Positions 20,663 to 29,513 are shown, counted from the stretch's first letter. The stretch: DNA of 60,000 nucleotides from Symsagittifera roscoffensis (GCF_963678635.1 NC_087062.1:40039676-40099675); one strand, 5' to 3'. Numbers and translations are program-made. The notes: generated by a model from the sequence alone, not told the origin.

Positions 20663-21804
20663 AGTAACAATTCAAAAATCCATCAAAAATTGCTACCCAA
20701 CAGTCACAAAATCAGTCTTCACCGACATCATCCCAAGATAATCCAACACCACCTTCAACTACTCAAAATCCTCAAACATCTACACGAATTTCTTTTCAAG
20801 ACAATCCATACACTTTTGAAGAACGGCACGCTCGTTTATCAGAACCACTAGAACCAGTTCAACGACAAGCACCTCTAAGCGAACCAACATATAACCTATA
20901 CCCAACACTACCACAAGAACTAAATAGAATAAGAAATCCTAGTCAAAACCAAAACACAACAGAAATAAATAGACAAATTATACATCCTCGACGAAATAGA
21001 AATTTTCAAACTCCCCGAGTTCATTTTGATATACCTCAATCCCCATCACAAACCACTCCAGAAAACACCACTGGTATCACACCAGAAACTCCTACACTTT
21101 TTTCACAACGTAGCACCTCAAGCTTACCATCAGATTACTTAGGTTCAACACCAACATCTGAACAAATACGTGAAAATCCCTTTAACCCCCCAAACCAAGC
21201 ATCACGACTACCATATTGGACTACACATTCATTTACACAAGGTGAACCAAATTTAGTCAATGACCCCATAGATATTTCTACGGATACAACAACATCCTCA
21301 TCACTACCAGAAACATTATCACTACCATCAACACCATCAATAAGCCAATTTTCACCACCACCCTTTAACTTAAATTTTCCAAATAATCTCGACGCCAGAT
21401 ATCGAGAACAATCATCAATAAATATTCCTTTAAGACTAGATTGGAATACATTCACAGCACCTCCACCATTATTTGGACAACATCAAGAAAGTAACCGCCT
21501 TCATAACTGGGCACTTAATAGATTACAATATCGCCAAGATATTCACAACGATATCCGTGATCACAATATTCAAATACTCCAACAAAACAGTTTACAATTA
21601 AAGTTTGAAATCACAGTTAAATTAAACAATATTACACAACATCCCTACCCATTAAATCCACCTAACATAACAGCTCAATCACTACCACCACCGTTTATAA
21701 CTACTGAAGTAATATATAAATACGACAGATACACCAAAAACACAATTGGTTACATTACATTTTATAACCCATACTCAGGATTATCATACACATGTATATT
21801 CTAA
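20616..21804 (+). CDS. Long ATG-less Pro/Ser/Thr-rich ORF (about 395 codons)
   Basis: The frame is open from just after a TAA (20613-20615) to TAA at 21802-21804, with no ATG anywhere, so it needs frameshifting from ORF B, splicing or non-AUG initiation. The product is rich in Pro, Ser, Thr, Asn and Gln through most of its length, with repeated short motifs such as SLPS and LSEP. A more structured C-terminal part begins near LRLDWNTF (about 21430) and contains two NIT glycosylation-type sequons and aromatic stretches. It overlaps the start of env by 13 bases. Remaining open for nearly 1.2 kb with coherent composition argues that it is translated. It resembles no family I know. If fused to the membrane hairpin of ORF B, it would be a membrane-anchored, largely disordered protein. 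Confidence 0.65.
20620..20626 (+). promoter_or_regulatory. Candidate -1 ribosomal frameshift site
   Basis: In the ORF B frame the codons are CTT TTT TTG, giving heptamer T-TTT-TTG of the X-XXY-YYZ type. The -1 frame is closed by TAA at 20613-20615 and then open to 21804. The usable overlap is 20616-20662. No stable downstream hairpin was identified by eye, and T-runs are common here. Confidence 0.4.
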
Positions 21805-22310
21805 AATTATTAATTTTTCTCCAACTCCCTTTTCTAGTAACCTCAAATCAAAACATAAACCCTTCCCCTCGTACAGGACCACAAGATTTATTAGTAACAC
21901 ATTACGATTGCGAAGAAAATGAACAAAAAACACTACACAAATATGCAATAAATCAAGTATCACAATGTGAAACAGAACCACAAGCTATAGAAACCACAGA
22001 TATAATAGCAACACTCTATTCCAAAGCCCGAGCAACAACAGTTACAGGTTATAAATTCACAGCGACATTTTCCGAAAAGAAAGTACATTGTTCACAAGTC
22101 TCAAACGGCAACAAAAACCGACTTGACCATGAATCATTCTATCAAAGTAATATAGAACGCCTTTTACATCTCAATCCCGACGATTGTAAAAATGAATTAC
22201 TTAGACTGAACATCACACAGAATAAAAACTCCCAAAGAAAATTAGTTAATTTTCAAGTTTTTCAGACTCTGTACATCAATCACAACTTGAAAGACACCAA
22301 GGACATATAA
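21792..22310 (+). CDS. Env-like glycoprotein, N-terminal frame (172 aa)
   Basis: ATG-started ORF with a clear signal peptide (MYILKLLIFLQLPFLVTS). The mature N-terminus has a Y-D-C motif (HYDCEENE) followed by spaced cysteines (QVSQCETEP, then KKVHCSQ, then DDCKNE), an ectodomain-like pattern for a secreted or surface glycoprotein. The frame stops at 22310, but the following frame is open from 22250 onward and continues the same type of sequence, so this is the N-terminal part of a protein split across two frames. The Y-D-C and spaced-Cys layout recalls glycoproteins that some arthropod retroelements captured from jingchuvirus-like viruses; that assignment is tentative. An element with env could in principle be infectious; here the frame break leaves that open. 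Confidence 0.75.
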   Translation: MYILKLLIFLQLPFLVTSNQNINPSPRTGPQDLLVTHYDCEENEQKTLHKYAINQVSQCETEPQAIETTDIIATLYSKARATTVTGYKFTATFSEKKVHCSQVSNGNKNRLDHESFYQSNIERLLHLNPDDCKNELLRLNITQNKNSQRKLVNFQVFQTLYINHNLKDTKDI

Positions 22311-24409
22311 AACTAGACGAAAAATACCCGTATAACGGCGCACACGGACGATTAACCTATGACCTACATGATAAACATTGGATACCACACATTGGTATAA
22401 ATAACCCATCAAACTGCAAAGCAGACACGAAAAATAAAGGATACCAAGAAATAATGTTTTTCGATTGGAAAATACAACTCGAAAAAATACAACTCACACG
22501 AGATTTATCTGATAATACAATGATCTATCAAGGAATCCGACTACCTTGTAAAAATGATCAAGGATATTGCGACCCTACAACAAGAACACAAGCAACAATT
22601 GTTTGGTTCCCCGAAGATACATGTACAACATTTCAAGTAGCAAAAATACACGCTCGTATGATAAAATTTCACGAAAAATATTTCATACAATCAATTCCTT
22701 ATGAACAAGTCCATCCATCACGCAAACTAAGTTCCGATTTTAGAAACATAGACAATATAGAAAATAAATTGACACGATTTCAAATATATCAAGAAACAGA
22801 ACTTGCATGTAAATACAGGAATCCACTTCACAGAACACAATACTCTGAAATATTAGTTGAATACGAAAAAGGATTCGACATGACCACTGGAAAAGTAAAA
22901 ATCGACCCATATGCCACAGGTCATCCTCTAAACGAAGGAACATCCTATATACCAGTTAATTTTGAAAAAAGCAACGGACAACCTGGTGGACATCTAAAAC
23001 CTTATGACACCAGAAGCACACGCTTACAAGAATTATCACTAATGAATACTACATATTTCGGTAATATCCACTATGATATTCATTTGGATATGAAACTAGA
23101 CTATACAATTAGCCGCATTTTTCAAGAAATGTCACTCTCCGAATTAGAAACACTACACCAACTATGCGAATTAGAACGAACACAAATATTACAATCACTT
23201 GCACTAGCAGTATTAAAAATACCCTACGCAGGATACTTATTATCAGGAAATAGATCAAATTTTTTAGACTACGAAGGAAACATCTTATGGTTTTATACTT
23301 GTACTAAAAAAGTATCACCACTATACGTTTTTGAAGATAAACGATGTTATAAAAGAATCCCTATCTTTTATAACAATAAAGTACATTTCGTGGATACACT
23401 TTCACGAAGAACCTATTTCTGGGATACCGCAGTCCCATGTGGATCAGAAAATAGCCACAATGTAGTACAACTAAACCCTGATGAAAATAAATATTATCTT
23501 CTCACTCCATATCCCACATTAATGCAATCACTCAAAAAATTTTCACCAGAAAGCATTCGCGCTATTGCTCGAAACCCAAATATAGACTTACAATCAATAG
23601 GAATCTATTCAAAATCAGATATTCAACATCACATTAGAACACAACAATTCCAAGAATTATTAACACAAATGGACACTATACAAAGACAATCAATAGACCA
23701 AAACTTACGCAAACTTGCAGAAACCGCAGGATTTGCCGATATCTACACGCAAGACTATAGCGGATATTTTAAAGACATTAAAGATTATATATATCTAAAC
23801 GGCGAAAAATACCGTCCCCAAGATATATCACCAATCAACATTTTTAGCTTTGTTACACTCAAGAATGAAATCCTTGATTTTCTAGGATGGCCCTACTATA
23901 TCTTAGAAAAATTGACTATTTTATACGCAATGTTTAACTTTATTGGATTTCTTTTCTCACTTTTAAAAGGAATCTACAACACATGTGCTATACACACACA
24001 AGTAAACAGACAAGCAAGTGTAGCACGCATACTCTTTGCAGGATTTTTTGGAATTTTTTCCACATCTGTAAACAAAATTCTTTTAGACGCACAAATAAAA
24101 GAATATAACACAAAAATAACAACACGACAAAATACATACGACGAAGAACATAACAATGTAGACATAACGCCAACGGCACCACAATTACCACCCTTACCAA
24201 ATAACCATCCACTATCCCTAGTCCCACGAAATTTTCGAAATTTAGCCATCACACATAACCCAAATTTTCGACTCACCACATCACAAAGTCCCATTCAACA
24301 TATAATGACACACCAGCCACAAGATGATAATACTTATGAACAAATTATTGAACAACCCCATACCACCGCTTTTCAGTCTCAAAATAATCATTTTTTTAGC
24401 CCACGATGA
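22250..24409 (+). CDS. Env-like glycoprotein, C-terminal frame (about 719 codons)
   Basis: Open from just after TAA 22247-22249 to TGA 24407-24409; the first ATG is at 22454. It lies in the -1 frame relative to the signal-peptide ORF and overlaps it at 22250-22310. The translation is Cys-containing and ectodomain-like, then shows a hydrophobic membrane region (about 23890-23970, including MFNFIGFLFSLL) and a second hydrophobic stretch (about 24023-24085, ARILFAGFFGIF), followed by a tail of roughly 105 residues. This is the expected arrangement of a viral fusion or attachment glycoprotein with a C-terminal anchor. No furin-type cleavage site or fusion peptide could be called with confidence. 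The break may be a real inactivating indel, an assembly error in a homopolymer (a TTTTT run at 22258-22262) or programmed shifting; no canonical slippery heptamer was seen. Confidence 0.75.
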   Translation, partial: FSSFSDSVHQSQLERHQGHIKLDEKYPYNGAHGRLTYDLHDKHWIPHIGINNPSNCKADTKNKGYQEIMFFDWKIQLEKIQLTRDLSDNTMIYQGIRLPCKNDQGYCDPTTRTQATIVWFPEDTCTTFQVAKIHARMIKFHEKYFIQSIPYEQVHPSRKLSSDFRNIDNIENKLTRFQIYQETELACKYRNPLHRTQYSEILVEYEKGFDMTTGKVKIDPYATGHPLNEGTSYIPVNFEKSNGQPGGHLKPYDTRSTRLQELSLMNTTYFGNIHYDIHLDMKLDYTISRIFQEMSLSELETLHQLCELERTQILQSLALAVLKIPYAGYLLSGNRSNFLDYEGNILWFYTCTKKVSPLYVFEDKRCYKRIPIFYNNKVHFVDTLSRRTYFWDTAVPCGSENSHNVVQLNPDENKYYLLTPYPTLMQSLKKFSPESIRAIARNPNIDLQSIGIYSKSDIQHHIRTQQFQELLTQMDTIQRQSIDQNLRKLAETAGFADIYTQDYSGYFKDIKDYIYLNGEKYRPQDISPINIFSFVTLKNEILDFLGWPYYILEKLTILYAMFNFIGFLFSLLKGIYNTCAIHTQVNRQASVARILFAGFFGIFSTSVNKILLDAQIKEYNTKITTRQNTYDEEHNNVDITPTAPQLPPLPNNHPLSLVPRNFRNLAITHNPNFRLTTSQSPIQHIMTHQPQDDNTYEQIIEQPHTTAFQSQNNHFFSPR

Positions 24410-25380
24410 GCCGCCAACTTGGATCACTACACCGATCAAATTCCCACCCAACCAATCTTACCTCTCCAATCCCAATAATACCACTTTTTGCTTTTCCGCC
24501 ACCCGACTTTCCATCTAGTAATGTAACATCAGGCATGAATTCCGATACTAATTCACACATCTCAGTTTTATATTCCATCTCACAACTCAATAACCCGAAT
24601 ATTGAAACCCCCGATGAATTTGCCGACTCAGAACCATCCCCATCCAATAATTTTCATAACTCTTCTAATTTTTCTCAACCCCCTTTTCAACCCATATTAT
24701 CCAATAACCCTGACCCAATCACTCCCACACCCTCTTATGCTTCCCAAGTTACCCCAACCTATTCCTCATACCATTCTGACCAATCATCTCATTCTCCAGA
24801 CACCCCCCGAATCTCCCCAGAGCTAGATAATTTTATTACCCTCCAACAACAACCCTACCACCTTAACACCCCGACCATAAACCAAATCTCCTCCACTACA
24901 AATTCATCCAATCCCCCTACACCCTCTTCAAATTATACTGAATCATTAACACCATCATCCACATCCACTATATCTTCACTAAACACTAACAGAGCTTACC
25001 GCACTTTTAAAAGAAAATTCCCCAACCATCCTTTCCCAGCAAAACCAGGAACAGCCCGTGAATACATCAACCACCCCCAGCATACTAACACTAAAGAATT
25101 TTTAGCTATCACTTTACCCTCGTTTCCACAATACACCTTAAACACCCCTCACGACGCTAACGAAACACGCAACTTTGTAGATGAATACGTTTTAATGCCC
25201 ACTCTCTCTTGGACCTCATACTATCATTTCACTAACCCTCTTTGCTTACCTTTATCCAACACTTCCATCGATATAGAACGAAACAAAGACATGCTATATC
25301 GACTAACTACACCACTAACCGCTAGACAGTTTACTTACGTTGGATATAAAAAAATCACTAAAAATACACACTGCACCTAG
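24406..25380 (+). CDS. Post-env ORF, Ser/Pro/Thr/Asn-rich (324 aa)
   Basis: The ATG overlaps the env stop (ATGA at 24406-24409), as for coupled termination-reinitiation. Residues 1-195 are a low-complexity Ser/Pro/Thr/Asn-rich region (for example TNSSNPPTPSSN). From about 200 the sequence becomes more ordinary (AYRTFKRKFPNHPFPAKPG, then DEYVLMPTLSWTSYYHF). The frame ends at 25378-25380 shortly after a run of seven As, while the +1 frame is open from 25319 and continues. I therefore regard 24406-26205 as one post-env gene read in three overlapping frames, either truly shifted or broken by small indels. There is no recognised domain, signal peptide or membrane helix. Function is unknown. Confidence 0.65.
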   Translation: MSRQLGSLHRSNSHPTNLTSPIPIIPLFAFPPPDFPSSNVTSGMNSDTNSHISVLYSISQLNNPNIETPDEFADSEPSPSNNFHNSSNFSQPPFQPILSNNPDPITPTPSYASQVTPTYSSYHSDQSSHSPDTPRISPELDNFITLQQQPYHLNTPTINQISSTTNSSNPPTPSSNYTESLTPSSTSTISSLNTNRAYRTFKRKFPNHPFPAKPGTAREYINHPQHTNTKEFLAITLPSFPQYTLNTPHDANETRNFVDEYVLMPTLSWTSYYHFTNPLCLPLSNTSIDIERNKDMLYRLTTPLTARQFTYVGYKKITKNTHCT

Positions 25381-25966
25381 AGCTAATGAATATACACTAG
25401 AATACTACGATCACAACATCATCAGAGCTAACCAAGATCAATTCTTAGACGACGATCGCTTCGCTAATCCACAAATCACCGAGAAATTTTTCATCAAGAC
25501 ACCATATGTATTTACACTAAACATCTTCGACCGAAAGTTTGATCACATTATTTCAGAAGCACTAACAAACACACAAGCATACGAAAGTTTTAAAGAACGC
25601 TTCCAAATATTTTCACTAACCTTTCATTTCCTTGCACCACACGAAAGAGATTTACACTGCTCACACGATATTATGTTGCGCACTAAACAAACCCACACAT
25701 ATAGTTATTATCGCTTCATCCAAAATCACTTTGACCTCCACACACCCTCTAGACAACCACACCATCGTTTTCAATTCATCAATTCAAAATACACTTCACC
25801 GTATTTCCTAAATTTCACATATTGTCTTAAAAACACTAACCTCCATGGTATTCTTCGTAATTATGACCCCATAACCCAAATGTACATTTTCTGCCCCATC
25901 ACCAAGACCTTCAACGCCGAAGAATCCCGCCCTTCCTTATCCCGCACGAGTTTGTACAGCCTATAG
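25319..25966 (+). CDS. Post-env ORF, middle frame, no start ATG (about 215 codons)
   Basis: Open from after TAA 25316-25318 to TAG 25964-25966, with no ATG before the interior of the ORF, so it is most likely the continuation of the preceding 324-aa frame across the overlap 25319-25380. The product has globular composition: rich in Phe, Tyr, His and Asn, with DRKFDHIISEAL and LTFHFLAPHERDLHCS segments. A run of seven As at the overlap is a natural place for an indel or assembly error. The next frame overlaps its 3' end by 100 bases. No family is recognised. Confidence 0.55.
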   Translation, partial: PLDSLLTLDIKKSLKIHTAPRANEYTLEYYDHNIIRANQDQFLDDDRFANPQITEKFFIKTPYVFTLNIFDRKFDHIISEALTNTQAYESFKERFQIFSLTFHFLAPHERDLHCSHDIMLRTKQTHTYSYYRFIQNHFDLHTPSRQPHHRFQFINSKYTSPYFLNFTYCLKNTNLHGILRNYDPITQMYIFCPITKTFNAEESRPSLSRTSLYSL

Positions 25967-26205
25967 AAATCCCAATTTTAGAATTCATCCACAACACTAA
26001 ATTTAACCACAAATTATATAACTTAATCCAAAACACACCTTATGAGTTTGCAGTAGGCACTGAAGAACTAACCACTATTAAGGCACTTCAATTGCTTTGG
26101 CCACTGCTTCAGACTAAAAATATCATCCGCATTCTAGCTAAACTACTAACAACTTCAGAACTAATTCACGACATCTTCCCCCACGGTTTTTTCCCCGACG
26201 ACTAA
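25867..26205 (+). CDS. Post-env ORF, terminal frame, no ATG (about 112 codons)
   Basis: Open from after TGA 25864-25866 to TAA 26203-26205, back in the frame of the 324-aa ORF. The part beyond 25966 reads as coherent protein (EIPILEFIHNTKFNHKLYN, then LLTTSELIHDIFPHGFF) and ends FPDD. It has no start codon, so I take it as the C-terminal piece of the post-env gene. The frame moves by +1 and then -1 across the chain and returns to the starting frame, which is what two compensating single-base differences would produce. The stop is followed three bases later by an exact splice donor. Function is unknown. Confidence 0.5.
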   Translation, partial: PHNPNVHFLPHHQDLQRRRIPPFLIPHEFVQPIEIPILEFIHNTKFNHKLYNLIQNTPYEFAVGTEELTTIKALQLLWPLLQTKNIIRILAKLLTTSELIHDIFPHGFFPDD

Positions 26206-26208
26206 CAG

Positions 26209-26586
26209 GTAAGTATGAATTACATAAATATAACTAACTAATTGAAATATTAAAAACTCACCATTCTCTATCCATGTTTTCTTTAGATTTTTAGCCTTCA
26301 TCCTAGATCATCTGAAAAATTCACAAAAGAAAAATAAAAAATAGCAAACTTCTTCAAAACTGTTTAAGACCCTATTAAACTTTTGCACCAACAATTAAAT
26401 AAATATAATACCAATGCAGTAAATTAATTTCTAAAATTTTCCCCACAAGCAGTAAATTTAATTATGATGAAAATTTGTAACTTAAAATTCCCCCATAACT
26501 AGCAGTAAATTTCTAAATTCTATGCAATAAATTAATAAAATGCAATTGCAGTACTAACCTTTTGATATTTTCATTCATTCGCGCAG
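26209..26586 (+). other. Predicted intron after last ORF
   Basis: The sequence has CAG|GTAAGT at the 5' end (donor from 26209), TACTAAC at 26552-26558 as an ideal branch site, and a pyrimidine-rich tract ending CGCAG at 26586. The size is 378 bp. It starts three bases after the TAA of the last ORF. Its presence in an integrated copy means the reverse-transcribed genomic RNA was not spliced here. Confidence 0.6.
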
Positions 26587-27756
26587 AAATTCTATCCACA
26601 CTCGCACAGCTCGCCCACGAAGAATTGTTTAAAATAATGAATTTCAGTTTCAAGTTTTCACACTCAACAACTCTAACACACGATAACAAGTTTCAATCTT
26701 TCCTTTAACCCGGTTGGAAAGGAATCATATACTAAACAAAACTAACCAACGCAGCTTACTAAATACCACAAATCATAGAATAACAGCATGACTAAGAAAA
26801 GGAAACCAACGGTACCCAAACCGGATTAACCCAGTTTAAAACTGGATAATTTATTCTTTTGAAGACTATTATAAAGTCTAAGAAAGAAATAATAAAACAC
26901 AAAAAAGTCGAAAGACAAACCCATACCACAAACAATTTGATTTTTGAAAAAAGGACACAACCAACGAAACATAAGAAAAACCACAACAAACCCAACATAA
27001 AACGTTGTCACATAACAGGACCCCTCACAAAAACCGCATGAAATCATACTCCCACTCCTGGCCTAACCCACCAGGAAGGACGTCCTGAGCATGCTCTATA
27101 GCCGGCCTAACCCACCGCGCTACATCCACGCTTTGTGACCACACCTTTATTTTTAATAAGAGCTACTCAAGGGTGAGTAACTCTTCAAAATAACCGAACT
27201 AAAACAAAAAGCTTTTGTGAAAACAACTAACTAAAATCATTATTAAAAAATATTAAACTAATAAAAGTTTTATAAAATGTAAAATCACATGATGCAATAT
27301 ATAGATCAGAATACAACACCAAGGACGAACATCAAAAGACAAGACGACCTCACTACACTCGAGAGAGAATGACCAACTACAATCGATATGCCACTCACAA
27401 TCACAACTCAAAGGATTTAGAGTACGACTTGACTTCGCAGAAAAGGACTTCATTGAACTAGACCAATGACCACCTCGATGTTCAAGTATACGTGCAGATC
27501 CGAGTAACCAGGCATCCCCTCCACGCACAATCTCCACGCCATTCCCAAGCTAGATCAGACACAAAAGAAGTTCTCCCCGAAGAACAGAAAAACCTGACAT
27601 AGCCAACCATTCTGAAATCAGAATTGATTTTGTTGCAGAGACTCAGTCGTTGTCACAAGAAGAAGCGGAAGAAAATTATGATGTTCGCCAAATACCAACG
27701 TCCATCATCCACCCTTGAATTACAGAAGAACTGTTCTAAAAAACTCTGTAAAACCC
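26587..27756 (+). other. 3' untranslated region of giant element
   Basis: No convincing ORF. It contains several AATAAA-like motifs at about 26525-26540 (before the predicted acceptor) and, at 27059-27118, two copies of GGCCTAACCCACC flanking a perfect palindrome, AGGACGTCCT. On the minus strand the stretch near 27095-27125 resembles a tRNA A-box (TAGCGCGGTGGGTTAGG), but no B-box was found. Confidence 0.5.
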
Positions 27757-27763
27757 GGATGGG
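27757..27763 (+). promoter_or_regulatory. Short polypurine tract
   Basis: GGATGGG immediately precedes the 3' LTR, the position where plus-strand DNA synthesis is primed. It is shorter and less pure than most polypurine tracts. Confidence 0.5.
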
Positions 27764-28173
27764 TGGAACCTGATCTAAACTATATTTTATGATTGGATAA
27801 ATTAAATGTTTTACCAATGTAAAGTATTTAATATTAACCAATCATGATCCACCTAACTAACAACCCACTTATTTGTAAGTGCTGAAGTTACTTGTAATTT
27901 CAGCACCAGAGAGATTTGAATTTAACTTAGAAATTAGTTGGACTCTCCCGAGCACTTCAGCAGCCGCAATAAACCAGTATACCCTAGATCTATTGAGCCT
28001 AGCAGAGACTAGTTAAACAACCTGAGACTAGATAGTATAAGAGTAAGATTAGGATCGGTATTAGACTAAGAAGTTGCACGAATCTATCCGGCCGAAAATA
28101 AGATAGCGTGACGAGCAGACGGTGTACCCTATCCGAAATTACTCTATGAGTTATACACTCCAGTTCTAACTCA
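27764..28173 (+). repeat. 3' LTR of giant element
   Basis: 410 bp, apparently identical to 9322-9731, followed by the GTAG target duplication at 28174-28177. Confidence 0.97.
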
Positions 28174-28177
28174 GTAG

Positions 28178-28768
28178 AAATTTACAAAAAACAAGTCAGT
28201 TTTTTTGGTTTTCTTGTGTTCGTTAATTTTTTACAGCTGTCAGTTGGCTATGTTTTCTTTTGAAAAAAGCGCCAATTATGAAGTGTTCTTGAAATTGAAA
28301 AAGCTTCAATGGCTTATATTTTTCTAAAAATTCAATTTGAAGTTTTTTCAAAAAAAAAACAAGTTAGTTTTTTTGTTTCTTTGCGTTCATTACTCTTTTC
28401 CAACTGTCAGTGGGCTATGTTTTGAACACAGTTTTTGTCGATTATGTCTAATTCTTTATTTTTCTACCCGTTAGGTATAGTTCTCTCGTCAACACCATGC
28501 ACTAAAATTGACGCTAGTTTGAAGAAAACATAAACAACTTTTTAAAACTTTTTTTGTTATTTTTGTTGTGTTGAATGTGGTCGGATCATTCTGTGTTACT
28601 TGTTCAGCATTTGGCTATTCTTGTTTTATATTTTATTTGCATGACATGACATTTCGTCGATTTTCATTGACCATTTCTCATACGGTTTTGCAAAATCGAA
28701 TTTGACTTGACCTGTAATGAAGCATTATAGCGTGGATAGCGAAGTGTGCAGGTGTTTACTAGTATGCG
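28178..28768 (+). repeat. Repeat R1, copy 2, right part
   Basis: Continues R1 after the retroelement and matches copy 1 from about 2042 to 2652, ending at the same GTTTACTAGTATGCG. It contains CGTTCATTACTCT (28384-28396), the reverse complement of the motif at 8932-8944. A further partial R1-like unit follows at about 28780-28960, up to the next TRPA1 exon. Confidence 0.85.
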
Positions 28769-29023
28769 AAATAAAAGTTTTGACTATTGATCCAGTTTTC
28801 TCAAATTTGGTTAAATTTATCAAAAAATTTCACTTATTAATGGGTCTCGAAATTCAAAAAGCTTAAAGGTCATATGACTTTGAAATTCGAATGTATATAT
28901 CTTTTTAAAAAAGTCCGATGTTTATTGACTCTCCATCTGCCTGTTGGCTATGTTTTAGTTTTAAGGTCCGTTAAGGCAGAATATCACTTCGATGAATTGT
29001 GCTTTTTCAATTTTTTAATTAAG

Positions 29024-29203
29024 GTTGAGTTGGCGCTACAAGTGCAGCACATTCTGCCGGAGAGATTCAGGAAGAGATTCATCGTTAGACAGGAGACCAT
29101 CTTCCCCAACAAAACTAACAGGGCACTCGGGTTTTTCGATCGCCTCTTCGGATCAGGAATGCTTGATGGAGCAGCCATTATGAAGAGTCTCACCATCAAC
29201 CAG
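29024..29203 (+). CDS. TRPA1: TRPA1-like channel exon: proximal C-terminus
   Basis: 60 codons between a TTTTTTAATTAAG acceptor and a CAG|GTACTC donor, phase 0 at both ends, joining in frame with 8543-8791. The product begins VELALQVQHILPERFRKRF and continues IVRQETIFPNKTN, matching the membrane-proximal cytoplasmic segment that follows RMAMQ in TRPA1 proteins, including the conserved V(E) and (Y/F)PNK positions. A lineage-specific glycine/leucine-rich part (FDRLFGSGMLDGA) follows. The intron before it is about 20.2 kb, of which 18.85 kb is the LTR element. Confidence 0.9.
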
Positions 29204-29466
29204 GTACTCACTCATCATACATTAATCCGTCTAAATAGGGCATTTTGGATTGCACAAATATGAGCACACTATATCAAATAGGGTTTTGAAATATAAGATT
29301 TTACAGTTCTATTTGAGCCTGTTCAAGATTTATCTACCTTGTTTTGCTGAATATTTACCATTTCTGTAGAATATATTAAGAGTTTACATGTAACATGCTC
29401 TGCTTGGTTGGGCTGGGAATCAAGTCCCGGAGTGAGATTGGGTGTATTGAAATTGCATTTTCAAAG

Positions 29467-29513
29467 GTTCAAAGGTTGTTCATTAAATAAGTCAAAGGTT
29501 GTTCATTAAATAT
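29467..29513 (+). repeat. Short tandem duplication in intron
   Basis: Two adjacent copies of AAAGGTTGTTCATTAAAT separated by a few bases. The surrounding intron (29204-31571) otherwise holds a SINE-like piece and R1 copy 3, with no gene. Confidence 0.6.

Larger units (their letters stand above)
9322..28173 (+). mobile_element. Giant envelope-bearing Ty3/gypsy-type LTR retroelement
   Basis: An 18,852-bp element bounded by identical 410-bp LTRs with TG...CA ends and a GTAG 4-bp target duplication (9318-9321 and 28174-28177). Internal order: primer site, about 1.2-kb leader, small basic ORF, gag-pol in one 2740-codon frame, about 0.6-kb spacer, two tiny membrane ORFs, an ATG-less Pro/Ser/Thr-rich ORF, a split env-like ORF, and a post-env ORF chain. 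The coding strand is strikingly A-rich and G-poor, opposite to the T-rich host strand around it. PR-RT-RNaseH-IN order and the D-x59-D-x35-E integrase place it with Ty3/gypsy (Metaviridae-like). It is several times longer than a usual gypsy element because of the leader and the 3' genes. LTR identity implies very recent insertion. Confidence 0.97.

Noticed and set aside
21135-21455. 106-codon minus-strand ORF
   Set aside because: Antisense shadow of the ATG-less ORF; the A-rich strand makes antisense frames poor in some stops.
27253-27537. 94-codon minus-strand ORF in the 3' region of the giant element
   Set aside because: No start context, domain or continuation; likely chance.
29400-29450. 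Another tRNA-like segment (GGGAATCAAGTCCC)
   Set aside because: T-arm-like only; no A-box at the expected distance.
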